From an uncultured Acidobacteriia bacterium (lineage in GTDB: Bacteria; Acidobacteriota; Terriglobia; Bryobacterales; Bryobacteraceae), in assembly GCA_903909435.1 (NCBI GenBank), contig CAIVVT010000299.1:1-64000 (forward strand): 64,000 bases of DNA, written 5' to 3'. The notes beneath the pieces were generated by a model. The model made no database searches and was not told the origin of the DNA. It saw only the letters and a program-made list of their open reading frames with translations. Position numbers and translations under genes: made by a program. Shown piece by piece: positions 1-7,844 of this stretch. Position 1 is the stretch's first letter, and each line of letters opens with the position of its first letter.

Positions 1-94
1 AGCGATCGAGCATGATGTCGCCGAGCACCAGCACGCGAGCCTGCTGGAAGGCGTCGATCAAGGCGTTGTAAGCAACGGGGGACTGCTCGTTCAT
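1..94 (-). CDS. HldE/RfaE-like PfkB sugar kinase, N-terminal fragment
   Basis: Only the first 31 codons lie in the window; the rest is beyond base 1. The visible peptide ends in ARVLVLGDIMLDR, the N-terminal strand and glycine motif of the RfaE/HldE branch of PfkB kinases, which phosphorylate heptose 7-phosphate for ADP-heptose synthesis. That would fit the GT9 heptosyltransferase and MsbA-like flippase a few kb away, but other PfkB kinases share this motif. An in-frame ATG at 115 would add seven residues; neither start has a convincing ribosome binding site. The family is likely, the exact substrate is inferred. Confidence 0.6.
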   Translation of the reverse strand, partial: MNEQSPVAYNALIDAFQQARVLVLGDIMLDR

Positions 95-205
95 TGAATC
101 GTTCCGGTCACGCATGGCACTGCTTACGAAGATAGCGAAACAGTGCCATACCGTGCCGGTGGGACGCAGTGTAGGGCGGACCCGGTTGCCCGCCCCGCCG
201 CCCGC

Positions 206-1651
206 TTAGCAGTCCAGGCCGAAATCCTGCTCGAACGCTTCAAGCAACGGTTGGCCCCAATTGCCCTTTGCGTGCATCTTCCCGGCGAAGAATCGCAGCA
301 CGGGCGGCTCCTCATAAAACTCCAAGCCTCCGATCATCTCGCGATGATCGTAAAGCCACTTCAAGCGATCCGCGGCGTACTGGTAATGCGAGATCGTGTA
401 CACGCGTCGCGGGACGGCCAGTCGGACGAGTTCCATGTCAGAAGGGACGTCGTTACCGTGCTCGTCGCGATCCATCGAAACCGAGCCGCGTTCCATCCCG
501 CGGATGCCTGAGGTCAGATAAACTGCGGCGGACAAAGCGCCAGCCGGGTACTCCGATTGCGGCACCTGGCTTATGAAGCGCCTGGCATCCACATGGCAGG
601 CCAGGCCACCCGCCGGCGTGACCACGGGAACGCCTTTCTCCTCGAGCAGCGCCACGAAGTACTTGATCGCGTCGGCCGATGCACCAGCCACTTCGAGCTG
701 TGTCATTTCGCGAATGCCCACAGCCATCGCTTCGATCTCTTTCGACGACATTCCGCCGTACGTGAAGAAGCCTTCGTAAACCGGCAGCCAGGGCCGGATG
801 GCATCGTACAGGTCCTTGCGGTTGGTGGCGATCATGCCGCCGCGCACGCTGCAGCTCTTGCGGCCCGAGAGGTAGCACAGGTCGGCGATGCTCATCATCT
901 CGCGGATGATGTCCTTGATCGACGTGTTCTCATAGCCCGCCTCGCGCTGGTGAATAAAGTAGGCGTTCTCCGAGATCAGGCTGCCGTCCACCACCAGGAA
1001 GATGCCCAGCGGTTCGATTAGTGCTTTCACCTGGCGCAGGTTTTCCATGGAGAAGGGCTGGCCGCCGATCAGGTTCGTGGTCGCTTCCATACGCACGAAC
1101 GAGACGTTTTCCGGTCCCGCCTTTTCGATCGCCACGCTCAGCCGGCCGAGATCCATGTTGCCCTTGAAGGGGAACGAACTCTGCGTCTTCAGTGCCTCGT
1201 CGGTGTACAGTTCCAACACCTTCCCGCCAGCTAGGTCGAAGTGCGCCTTCGTCGTCGTGAAGTGGTAGTTCATCGGCACGATGTGGCCGGGCTTCACGAA
1301 CGTCTTGGCGAGCAGGTGCTCGGCGGCGCGACCCTGGTGCACCGGCAACAGGTACTCGTAACCGAAGATCTCTTTTACGGAGTCGAGCAGCCGGTAGAAG
1401 CTCTCAGAACCCGCATATGCGTCGTCGGCCTGCATCATCGCCGCCTGCTGGTTGTCCGACATCGCGTTGGTGCCGCTGTCGGTCAGCATGTCCAGGAAGA
1501 TGTCGCGGGTACGCAGCAGGAACGTGTTGTATCCGGCCTCCTCGATCGCGCGGAAGCGATCCCGTGCCGGTGCCAGCCGCACCTTCTGCACGATGCGGAT
1601 CTTGTGCATCTCGATCGGGATTTCGGTTCCGTTGGATAGGCGTATGCTCAT
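206..1651 (-). CDS. beta-eliminating lyase, tyrosine phenol-lyase/tryptophanase family
   Basis: A 481-residue fold-type I PLP enzyme that should cleave tyrosine or tryptophan to phenol or indole, pyruvate and ammonia. Visible landmarks are LTDSGTNAMSD (57-66), PVHQGR (103-108), FTTT (131-134), TNLIGGQP (192-199), the PLP-ring Asp in VVDG (D222) and the Schiff-base lysine in SGRKSC (K265). The FTTT and GMERG motifs resemble tyrosine phenol-lyase more than E. coli tryptophanase. Two positions are odd: the arginine that normally follows the PLP aspartate is replaced (DGSLISENAYF), and the usual KK at the active site is RK. The start at 1651 is preceded by AGAGGT; an upstream in-frame ATG at 1738 is less likely. 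It is transcribed alone. Substrate specificity is uncertain. Confidence 0.85.
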   Translation of the reverse strand: MSIRLSNGTEIPIEMHKIRIVQKVRLAPARDRFRAIEEAGYNTFLLRTRDIFLDMLTDSGTNAMSDNQQAAMMQADDAYAGSESFYRLLDSVKEIFGYEYLLPVHQGRAAEHLLAKTFVKPGHIVPMNYHFTTTKAHFDLAGGKVLELYTDEALKTQSSFPFKGNMDLGRLSVAIEKAGPENVSFVRMEATTNLIGGQPFSMENLRQVKALIEPLGIFLVVDGSLISENAYFIHQREAGYENTSIKDIIREMMSIADLCYLSGRKSCSVRGGMIATNRKDLYDAIRPWLPVYEGFFTYGGMSSKEIEAMAVGIREMTQLEVAGASADAIKYFVALLEEKGVPVVTPAGGLACHVDARRFISQVPQSEYPAGALSAAVYLTSGIRGMERGSVSMDRDEHGNDVPSDMELVRLAVPRRVYTISHYQYAADRLKWLYDHREMIGGLEFYEEPPVLRFFAGKMHAKGNWGQPLLEAFEQDFGLDC

Positions 1652-1923
1652 GGCGACCTCTGGGGTTATATGACTTTCTATTAGGAATTTCAGACCACGT
1701 AATCGCCAATTCTTCCGCAATTGGGCCACCGGAATCAAGGCGAAAATGGAGAAAATCGTACGTGTAGGTCTAATAATGCGAACTCCACGATATTAGCCGC
1801 GCTGTGCGGCGGAGCGGCGTTGTGTTTTGAACGGCAGCACCACCTGGAACAGGTGCCACTTTCAAAAAGCGTCGATTTCCGACGCGATACCCATGTGCCG
1901 CCCGCCTGTAATAGACTGCCAAG

Positions 1924-2856
1924 ATGCAGAAATTTATGACCGGTTTCATTCTCGTTGCCGCGCTCCTCGTGCCGGCCTTCGCCCAGACACAGGGCGCCGC
2001 TCTGGTTGGCCGCTGGGATTTCAACATCCCCGCGAAGGATGGCAACCGCGCCGCCTGGCTGGGCGTAACCGAAAAGGCCGGTGCGCTTGAAGTGTGGTAC
2101 CAGCCGACGGGCGGCAACGTCTACGAAGTGAAGGATGCCAAGGCCGACGGCAAGCACCTGACGCTGGTGCTCTCGCCCGCCTCCGGCAATCACCCGGCCA
2201 CGACCTGGGAACTCGACGCGGCGGGCGACAAGCTCACCGGCGTTCAGAAACAGGGCGAGAAGACCATGCCGCTGACCGGTGTGCGCGCCCCCGAATTGAA
2301 GCGCAAAGAGCCGAAAACGTGGACGGCGCCGGAACCGCTGTTCAACGGCAAAGACCTGACAGGCTGGGAGCCGATCGGCGACGCGAAGAACAGCCACTGG
2401 GGCGTGAAGGATGGCCTGCTGGTGAACGATTCGCACGGCGCGAACCTGAAGACGACGCGCAAATTCGACGACCTCAAAGTGCATTACGAAATGAGCTGCC
2501 CCGACGACGGCAACAGCGGCTTCTACCTGCGCGGCCGATACGAAGTGCAGATCGAGTACGAGCCCTTGACGTCGAATCCGCCGGAGCGCCGCATCGGTTC
2601 GATTTACGGCCGCATCACCCCGAAGGACATGCCGCGCACACCGGGTCAATGGGAGACGTTCGACGTCACGCTGGTCGGCCGCACTGTGACCGTGGTGCGC
2701 AATGGTGTGACGACGATCGACCATCAGGTGATCGAAGGCATCACCGGCGGCGCACTGGATGCGAACGAAGGCGAACCGGGCCCCTTCTACATTCAGGGCG
2801 ACCATACCGGCGGCCTGAAGTTCCGCAATATAACAGTGTCGGTTCCCAAGCACTAA
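1924..2856 (+). CDS. secreted DUF1080 (3-keto-disaccharide hydrolase-like) protein
   Basis: A 310-residue protein with a signal peptide (hydrophobic stretch at residues 6-20, AFA cleavage-like site). The C-terminal two thirds is a DUF1080 concanavalin-like domain starting at LFNGKDLTGWE (about residue 139), with GNSGFYLRGRYEVQI in the middle. DUF1080 proteins are abundant in Acidobacteria and Planctomycetes and some hydrolyse 3-keto-glycosides. The N-terminal 110 residues form a separate beta-rich region repeating 'GRWDF..' and 'LTGVQKQGEKTMPLTGVRAP'. It probably acts in the periplasm or on the surface on carbohydrate. No ribosome binding site is visible; a TAGACT hexamer lies 6 nt before the ATG. 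Confidence 0.8.
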   Translation: MQKFMTGFILVAALLVPAFAQTQGAALVGRWDFNIPAKDGNRAAWLGVTEKAGALEVWYQPTGGNVYEVKDAKADGKHLTLVLSPASGNHPATTWELDAAGDKLTGVQKQGEKTMPLTGVRAPELKRKEPKTWTAPEPLFNGKDLTGWEPIGDAKNSHWGVKDGLLVNDSHGANLKTTRKFDDLKVHYEMSCPDDGNSGFYLRGRYEVQIEYEPLTSNPPERRIGSIYGRITPKDMPRTPGQWETFDVTLVGRTVTVVRNGVTTIDHQVIEGITGGALDANEGEPGPFYIQGDHTGGLKFRNITVSVPKH

Positions 2857-3090
2857 CGCCCGCCTGAAGTGATTGCGCGCGAATCCGCCGAGGAATCACT
2901 GCGGTCCTGAGTATCGCCCCCACGTGCTGTGGCGCGACCTGGCAATCGTTGCTGGAAGGGTTGCAGGTTCCGCTCTTGTGCGGCGGAACCCGGCACGGAC
3001 TCACCGGCCATTGGGCCGCCTCGGTCCTTTCCTCCAGGGTTACGGGGGCATTGGACACCGGAGCGCCGCCCATGGGCCACAATAGAAAGA

Positions 3091-3642
3091 GTGCGCTACG
3101 TTCTGACACGCAGGCATCCCGCCACATCGCGCGTTCTGGTGGTGGAAAGCGGCCCCCGGCACGTTCTCGAAAAGCTGTTGCTGGCCCTTGGGAAGAATTA
3201 CCCCGAGCCACTGCAAATCGACCTGCTGACCTGTCACGCAGGCGTGCCGCAGGGCTTCGACTCTGAGCGTGGCCGCATTTATCGTGTGCAGGATTACCGT
3301 GGCGCGGCGGCGCGCAGGCGGCTGTTTCGCGAGCTGAAAGCGCGGCAGCCGGATATTTGCGGCCTGCTGTGTACCGGCGATCCGATCATGACCGCGTGGA
3401 AATGGCTGGCGGCCTGGCACGCCCCGTCGAAGATCTTTCTGGTCAATGAGAACGCCGACTACTTCTGGCTCGACCGCGGCCATTGGCGCATGCTCTCCCG
3501 CTTCCTGCGGACCCGGGCGGGACTCGGCAGCGGCGACGCGCTCTCTCATCTCGGCCAGGCGCTGCTGCTCCCGTTCACGTTCGTTTTTCTGCTGCTTTAC
3601 TCCGCGCAAGTCCACTTCAGGAGGTGGTTGAGAACGATATGA
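3091..3642 (+). CDS. hypothetical protein with C-terminal membrane helix, possibly glycosyltransferase-like
   Basis: A 183-residue protein starting at GTG 3091 (GAAAG just upstream). The N-terminal part (RVLVVESGPRHVLEKLLLAL, then FLVNENADYFWLDRGHW) has alternating beta/alpha segments resembling the N-terminal half of a GT-B glycosyltransferase, but no complete family signature is visible. A hydrophobic helix (LLLPFTFVFLLLYSA) lies near the C-terminus and is followed by a basic tail, so the protein may be membrane attached with its body in the cytoplasm. Its stop overlaps the start of the quinone oxidoreductase gene (ATGA), so the two are probably co-transcribed. The function is unknown. Confidence 0.55.
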   Translation: MRYVLTRRHPATSRVLVVESGPRHVLEKLLLALGKNYPEPLQIDLLTCHAGVPQGFDSERGRIYRVQDYRGAAARRRLFRELKARQPDICGLLCTGDPIMTAWKWLAAWHAPSKIFLVNENADYFWLDRGHWRMLSRFLRTRAGLGSGDALSHLGQALLLPFTFVFLLLYSAQVHFRRWLRTI

Positions 3643-4610
3643 AAGCCGTTTTCATTACCGGGCCGGGCGGCATCGACAAACTCCGCTACGATGACCTGCC
3701 CGTGCCCGAACCGGGTCCGGGGCAAGCGCTCGTCAAACTGCATTTCACGGGCGTCAACTTCATCGACGTCTACTTCCGCACGGGCCTGTACAAAGCTCCG
3801 CCGCCCATCGTGTTGGGCATGGAAGGCGCGGGCGTTGTCGAGAAAGTGGGCGCGGGCGTGACGGAACTTGCTGCGGGCGACCGGGTTGCATACGCCATGG
3901 CGCGCGGATCCTACGCGGAGTACGCCGTCGTGCCCGCGTGGCAACTGGTTGTCATCCCGCCCGGTATCGGTTTCGACGTGGCCGCCGGGTCGATGCTGCA
4001 AGGCATGACCGCGCACTACCTGACGCACTCGACGTATCCCTTGAATCCTGGCGATACGGCACTGGTTCATGCCGCCGCGGGCGGCGCGGGCCAGTGGATC
4101 GTTGCCGCAGCCAAACTGCGCGCGGCACGAGTCATCGGGACCACATCGACTGCCGCAAAGGCCGAGACGGCCCGCACGGCTGGCTGTGACGAGGTGATCA
4201 ACTACGCGGAGCAGGATTTCGAAGTCGAAGTGAAACGCCTGACGGACGGCAAGGGCGTGGACGTCGTCTACGATTCGGTCGGGAAATCGACTTGGGAGAG
4301 GAGCCTCAATTCGCTGAGGCAGCGCGGCATGATGGTGTCGTTCGGCAACGCCAGCGGTCCCGTGGACCCGTTCTCACCGCTGGTGCTGAACCAGAAGGGC
4401 TCGCTCTACCTGACGCGTCCCAGCCTTGGGAATTACGTGGCGACGCGGGAAGAACTGCTGTGGCGCGCCACCGACGTCTTCAGTTGGCTGCGAGACGGGC
4501 ACATCAAGCTGCAGATCCACGCCACGTATCCGTTGAGCGAAGCAGGCCGGGCGCACTCGGATCTGGAGAGCCGCAAGACGACGGGCAAACTGCTGCTGGC
4601 GATTCCTTAG
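3639..4610 (+). CDS. NADPH:quinone oxidoreductase, zinc-free MDR family
   Basis: A 323-residue medium-chain dehydrogenase/reductase of the QorA type, which reduces quinones or enones with NADPH. The N-terminal GroES-like domain (FTGVNFIDVYFRTGLY, about 30-47) is followed by the Rossmann domain with HAAAGGAGQ (about 142-150), the AxxGxxG nucleotide loop of quinone reductases. The zinc-binding cysteines of alcohol dehydrogenases are absent. The start at 3639 gives the usual family N-terminus MKAVFITGPGG; an AGGAGG lies 14 nt upstream (3619-3624), slightly far. It overlaps the preceding gene by 4 bp. Confidence 0.9.
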   Translation: MKAVFITGPGGIDKLRYDDLPVPEPGPGQALVKLHFTGVNFIDVYFRTGLYKAPPPIVLGMEGAGVVEKVGAGVTELAAGDRVAYAMARGSYAEYAVVPAWQLVVIPPGIGFDVAAGSMLQGMTAHYLTHSTYPLNPGDTALVHAAAGGAGQWIVAAAKLRAARVIGTTSTAAKAETARTAGCDEVINYAEQDFEVEVKRLTDGKGVDVVYDSVGKSTWERSLNSLRQRGMMVSFGNASGPVDPFSPLVLNQKGSLYLTRPSLGNYVATREELLWRATDVFSWLRDGHIKLQIHATYPLSEAGRAHSDLESRKTTGKLLLAIP

Positions 4611-4694
4611 TTCGCGAGCAACACCGGCATATTTATCTGGCACTGGGTGCACCGGGTTCATTGCGATATCGAACCGACTGTTCCTGCAACTGGC

Positions 4695-4943
4695 CTAACC
4701 GAACGGGCCGCTCAGTCCCAGTGTGTGAGCAACCTGTTTGAGAATTACGGCGACATAAAGCCACAGCGCCGCAATCGTCGCCGCCTCCAGCAGGCCGATG
4801 CGAGTCCTCCCCGGCCCGGTTGCACGCCCCACTTGCGCCATCCGCGCGTGGCAGCGTTCCCGCACGCGCTCAGCCCACTCTGCGTCCGGCTGCCTGGATT
4901 GGAGCCCCGCCAGGGCGTTCATCAACTCTTCGTCGTTCCTCAT
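4695..4943 (-). CDS. small single-pass membrane protein, putative anti-sigma partner
   Basis: An 82-residue protein with a charged N-terminal half (MRNDEELMNALAGLQSRQPDAEW) and one hydrophobic helix near the C-terminus (AATIAALWLYVAVIL). Its start overlaps the stop of the ECF sigma gene (ATGA at 4940-4943), so it is translationally coupled. That position and the cytoplasmic-domain-plus-one-helix layout are typical of small anti-sigma factors, but no zinc-finger anti-sigma motif is seen, so the role is inferred from context only. Confidence 0.6.
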   Translation of the reverse strand: MRNDEELMNALAGLQSRQPDAEWAERVRERCHARMAQVGRATGPGRTRIGLLEAATIAALWLYVAVILKQVAHTLGLSGPFG

Positions 4944-5515
4944 CGGCTTGCCTCCCGGTCCTGAGTCAGCTGCAAAGTCCGCTCCAGCATCTGCCGAGCG
5001 CGGCTCAGGCGCTGCCGCAACGCTTCGGCGCTGATGCCGCAGACTTGCGCCGCGTCCACGGGGCGCAGTCCTTCCATCCCTACCAGCAGCAGCACCTCGC
5101 GGTAGGTGGCCGGCAGCGCCCCCAACGCACGTTCCAGGCGACGCTCGAATTCGCTGGACGCCGCCTCTTCATACGGCCCGCGTGCCACCGCGTCGGGCCA
5201 CAGCGAGAGCCACTCCATGGTGTAAGCCTGTTCGCGAGATCGCGCGCGCAGGTGCCCCACAAACAGGTTGCGTGCCACGGTGTAGAGCCACGCCACCAGG
5301 TTTGTATCCGGACGTAGGCAATGCGCGTTGGAAACCAGGCGGAGCCAGGTCTCCTCGGCCAGATCTTCCGCCACAGAGCGCTCCCGCGTCATACGTTCCA
5401 GGAACCCGAGGAGGCGCGGATTCAGGGCGTCGAAAACCTCGTCGAAGACGGACGGGTCACCGCACTGCAGGCGCTCCACCCAGCCGGTTGCGAGATCATG
5501 TTGCATCGTCTTCAT
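4940..5515 (-). CDS. ECF RNA polymerase sigma factor
   Basis: A 191-residue sigma-70 family factor of the extracytoplasmic-function type. Region 2 is visible as DPSVFDEVFDALNPRLLGFLE through SVAEDLAEETWLRL and VAWLYTVARNLF, and region 4 as ALPATYREVLLLVGMEGLRPVDAAQVCGIS with the helix-turn-helix SAEALRQRLSRARQ. Region 3 is missing, as expected. It should direct polymerase to a small regulon, probably including its own operon. It is co-transcribed with the 82-residue membrane protein and divergent from the small membrane protein at 5611. Confidence 0.93.
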   Translation of the reverse strand: MKTMQHDLATGWVERLQCGDPSVFDEVFDALNPRLLGFLERMTRERSVAEDLAEETWLRLVSNAHCLRPDTNLVAWLYTVARNLFVGHLRARSREQAYTMEWLSLWPDAVARGPYEEAASSEFERRLERALGALPATYREVLLLVGMEGLRPVDAAQVCGISAEALRQRLSRARQMLERTLQLTQDREASR

Positions 5516-5610
5516 AACGCCCGGGGAGCCCCGTCCGTGACAGCGTCACGCGAGCATGGCTCCAAGCGTTATTAGAGGGTGGGGTCCAACGTTCGACTTA
5601 GGAGGTTTCC

Positions 5611-5949
5611 ATGCATTTCATCACCGGAGCGAGTTTCGTCGCGTTGTTCGGCGTCCTGCTGTGCGCGTTGCCCGCGACGATCGCGCTCGTTTTCGCGATC
5701 AGGCCGACGGAACGACTGCTCGGCCTGATGCGGCCCCTGACACTGACGGGTGTCTTCGCCGCGCTGTGCGGGTTCGTCCTCGCACTCACGAACGGGTTTG
5801 CCGCCGTCGCGATGTTCGGCGTTTTCGACCCCCCTGCTATTCGCCGCTTGGGCGCCGTGTGCGCCGAGGGACTGGCGCCGGTCGCCGCCTCGCTGGCCTT
5901 CCTTACCGTGGCCTGGGGACTCGTCACCATCGGCTGCCGCAGGTTGTGA
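5611..5949 (+). CDS. small polytopic membrane protein
   Basis: A 112-residue, almost wholly hydrophobic protein with about three membrane helices (residues 5-28, 37-62 and 83-106). A perfect AGGAGG lies 6 nt before the ATG. It is divergently transcribed from the ECF sigma gene across a 95-bp gap, which suggests it could be a target of that sigma factor. The spacing of the helices slightly recalls small MotA/TolQ/ExbB-like proteins, but I see no diagnostic motif. Confidence 0.65.
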   Translation: MHFITGASFVALFGVLLCALPATIALVFAIRPTERLLGLMRPLTLTGVFAALCGFVLALTNGFAAVAMFGVFDPPAIRRLGAVCAEGLAPVAASLAFLTVAWGLVTIGCRRL

Positions 5950-6052
5950 GGCAAGCCTTCCGCAACCGCGCGGGAGAGGCCCGCTGGCCGCCTACCCCGC
6001 GCGCGGCTCTGCTTTTCGCGCTCCCCGGCCAAAGTGATAGGATCGTCGCAGT

Positions 6053-6712
6053 ATGACGAAACAGACGATCCTATCCACAATTCGTGAAATCGGCCTGGTG
6101 CCCGTCGTCCGCACCGCTTCGGCCGATAGCGCGTTCAAAGCCATCGAGGCGATCTACGCGGGCGGCGTGCTGACAGCGGAGATCACCATGACGGTGCCGG
6201 GCGCGCTGGGCGTGCTGGAAAAGCTGGCCGACCACTTCGGAGACCGCATGCTGCTCGGTGCCGGAACGGTGCTCGATCCCGAGACCTGCCGCGCGTGCAT
6301 GTTGGCCGGAGCCCAGTTCTTCGTAACCCCCGCACTCAACTTTAAGACCATCGAGATGGCGCACCGCTACGGCAAGCCGATCATGCCCGGCGCGCTGACG
6401 CCGACCGAAGTTTTGGCCGCGTGGGATGCCGGCGCGGATCTGGTCAAAATCTTCCCTTGCGACAACGTGGGCGGACCGAAGTACATCAAAGCGCTGAAGG
6501 GACCTTTCCCGCAGATCGAGATGATTCCGACCGGCGGGGTCAGCCTGACCACCGCAGGCGATTTCCTGAAGGCGGGCGCGAGCGCCGTGGCCGTGGGCGG
6601 GGAATTGGTGGACGCCAAGACGATCAAAGAGGGCAACTACGCGATCTTCACCGAACGCGCCAAGCGCTTCCTGGACGTTGTCAAGGCGGCCCGCTTGGAG
6701 CTGAAGGCCTAA
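6053..6712 (+). CDS. eda: KDPG/KHG aldolase (2-dehydro-3-deoxy-phosphogluconate aldolase)
   Basis: A 219-residue class I aldolase that splits KDPG to pyruvate and glyceraldehyde 3-phosphate in the Entner-Doudoroff and uronate pathways. Family landmarks are VPVVR near residue 16, GGVLTAEITM (Glu of the active site), GAGTVLDPETC, the Schiff-base lysine region LVKIFPCDNVGG (K about 130) and the phosphate loop PTGGVSL. The length is normal. No other Entner-Doudoroff gene is adjacent; zwf and pgl are about 20 kb away. No Shine-Dalgarno is visible; a TAGGAT hexamer lies 9 nt before the ATG. Confidence 0.93.
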   Translation: MTKQTILSTIREIGLVPVVRTASADSAFKAIEAIYAGGVLTAEITMTVPGALGVLEKLADHFGDRMLLGAGTVLDPETCRACMLAGAQFFVTPALNFKTIEMAHRYGKPIMPGALTPTEVLAAWDAGADLVKIFPCDNVGGPKYIKALKGPFPQIEMIPTGGVSLTTAGDFLKAGASAVAVGGELVDAKTIKEGNYAIFTERAKRFLDVVKAARLELKA

Positions 6713-6750
6713 GGGCGTCTGGTAAACTGTGAGTTCCCGGAAGGTGGCCT

Positions 6751-6921
6751 ATGGCGATTAGTCAGGACCTGCTCGATATCCTCGTTTGTCCCATCTGCAA
6801 GGAGCCGGTCCAACTCACTGCGGATCACGCCGGGCTGAAGTGCCCGAAATGCCGGCGAGTTTACCCGGTCCGCGATGACATTCCCGTCATGATGGTGGAT
6901 CAGGCGCACATCGAGGACTGA
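6751..6921 (+). CDS. Trm112-like zinc-ribbon protein (UPF0434/YcaR type)
   Basis: A 56-residue protein: it starts MAISQDLLDILVCP, has two CxxC pairs (CPICKEPV and CPKCRRVYPV) and ends with the family motif RDDIPVMMVDQA. These small proteins fold as a zinc ribbon and usually stabilise methyltransferase or other partners; in Gram-negatives they often sit among lipopolysaccharide genes, as here, just before the heptosyltransferase. A GGAAGG lies 6-11 nt before the ATG at 6751. Confidence 0.88.
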   Translation: MAISQDLLDILVCPICKEPVQLTADHAGLKCPKCRRVYPVRDDIPVMMVDQAHIED

Positions 6922-6932
6922 AGCTGACGACG

Positions 6933-7844
6933 ATGCAGGCAGTGCTCCATACGCTGCCTCCAGGTGCGCGCCTGCTGGTTATCCGGCTGCGGTCGCTGGG
7001 CGACTGCGTGCTCACCACACCGGCACTGCATCTCTTGAAACTAGCCCGCCCGGACTTGCGCCTTGCTGTGATGGTCGAAGACAAATTCGCCGGCGTGTTC
7101 TCCGGGAATCCGGAAGTCGAGGCCGTACTGGCGCCCCGTGCCGGCACGGCCTGGGCGTGGCGGCCCGTTTTGACGATTAACTTCCACGGCGGCACCCGCA
7201 GCGCCGTGCTGACTGCGGCGTCGCTGGCCAGGTGGCGGGCCGGTTTCCGGCACTACCGCTTTCAGAGTCTATACAATCTGCGCATTCCGCGGGCCCAGGA
7301 GATCCTGGGCGGGGAGCGCAAGGTGCACACGGCGGAACACCTCGCGTCGGCTGTATTCTGGCTGGGCGCCCCCCCAACTGAAGTGCCGCGCGCCCGCTTG
7401 TTCGCTGGAAATGGCCCCGGGAGAGCGAATTGCGCCGTGATCCATCCATTTGCATCCGCCGCTTCGAAGGCTTGGCCGCTTGAGCGTTTCGTCGAACTGG
7501 CGCACTACTTAAAGGAGCGGCATCAGTTGGAAGCGGTGATCATCGGCGGCGGGAATGACGATTTCTCCAAGTTCGCGGACTTCGATTGCTTGCGCGGAGC
7601 CCCCTTGAGCGAGGTGAAGACGCTGCTGGCGTCAGCGAGGCTCTTCGCGGGCAACGACAGCGGCCCCGCGCACATGGCGGCGGCTTTCGGGGTACCCTCG
7701 GTGGTGCTCTACGGCTCTTCCGATCCCGTGGTCTGGGCGCCCTGGCGCACCGCTGCGGAGCTGATCGTCGAGCCGGCGGGTCTCGGGCGCGTGCCCCTTT
7801 CCCGCGTGACCGGCGCGGTGGAGAGACTGAGGAAGCGGCCATGA
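6933..7844 (+). CDS. GT9 family ADP-heptose:LPS heptosyltransferase
   Basis: A 303-residue GT-B glycosyltransferase of the WaaF/RfaF type, which transfers heptose to the inner core of lipopolysaccharide on the cytoplasmic face. It opens with RLLVIRLRSLGDCVLTTPAL (the family N-terminal motif) and has the C-terminal donor-site motif FAGNDSGPAHMAAAFGVPSV followed by LYGSSDP. The gene follows the Trm112-like gene by 11 bp and overlaps the flippase gene by 4 bp (ATGA), linking transfer and export of lipid A-core. It is slightly shorter than E. coli WaaF (about 348). Confidence 0.9.
   Translation: MQAVLHTLPPGARLLVIRLRSLGDCVLTTPALHLLKLARPDLRLAVMVEDKFAGVFSGNPEVEAVLAPRAGTAWAWRPVLTINFHGGTRSAVLTAASLARWRAGFRHYRFQSLYNLRIPRAQEILGGERKVHTAEHLASAVFWLGAPPTEVPRARLFAGNGPGRANCAVIHPFASAASKAWPLERFVELAHYLKERHQLEAVIIGGGNDDFSKFADFDCLRGAPLSEVKTLLASARLFAGNDSGPAHMAAAFGVPSVVLYGSSDPVVWAPWRTAAELIVEPAGLGRVPLSRVTGAVERLRKRP

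Noticed and set aside
1841-1855. CACCTG-GAA-CAGGTG palindrome between the lyase and DUF1080 genes as an operator
   Set aside because: Short dyads of this size are common; there is no promoter at a suitable distance.
2966-2990. Hairpin GGTTCCGC...GCGG.GGAACC before the gene at 3091, as a riboswitch
   Set aside because: It matches no riboswitch core I know and has only one stem.
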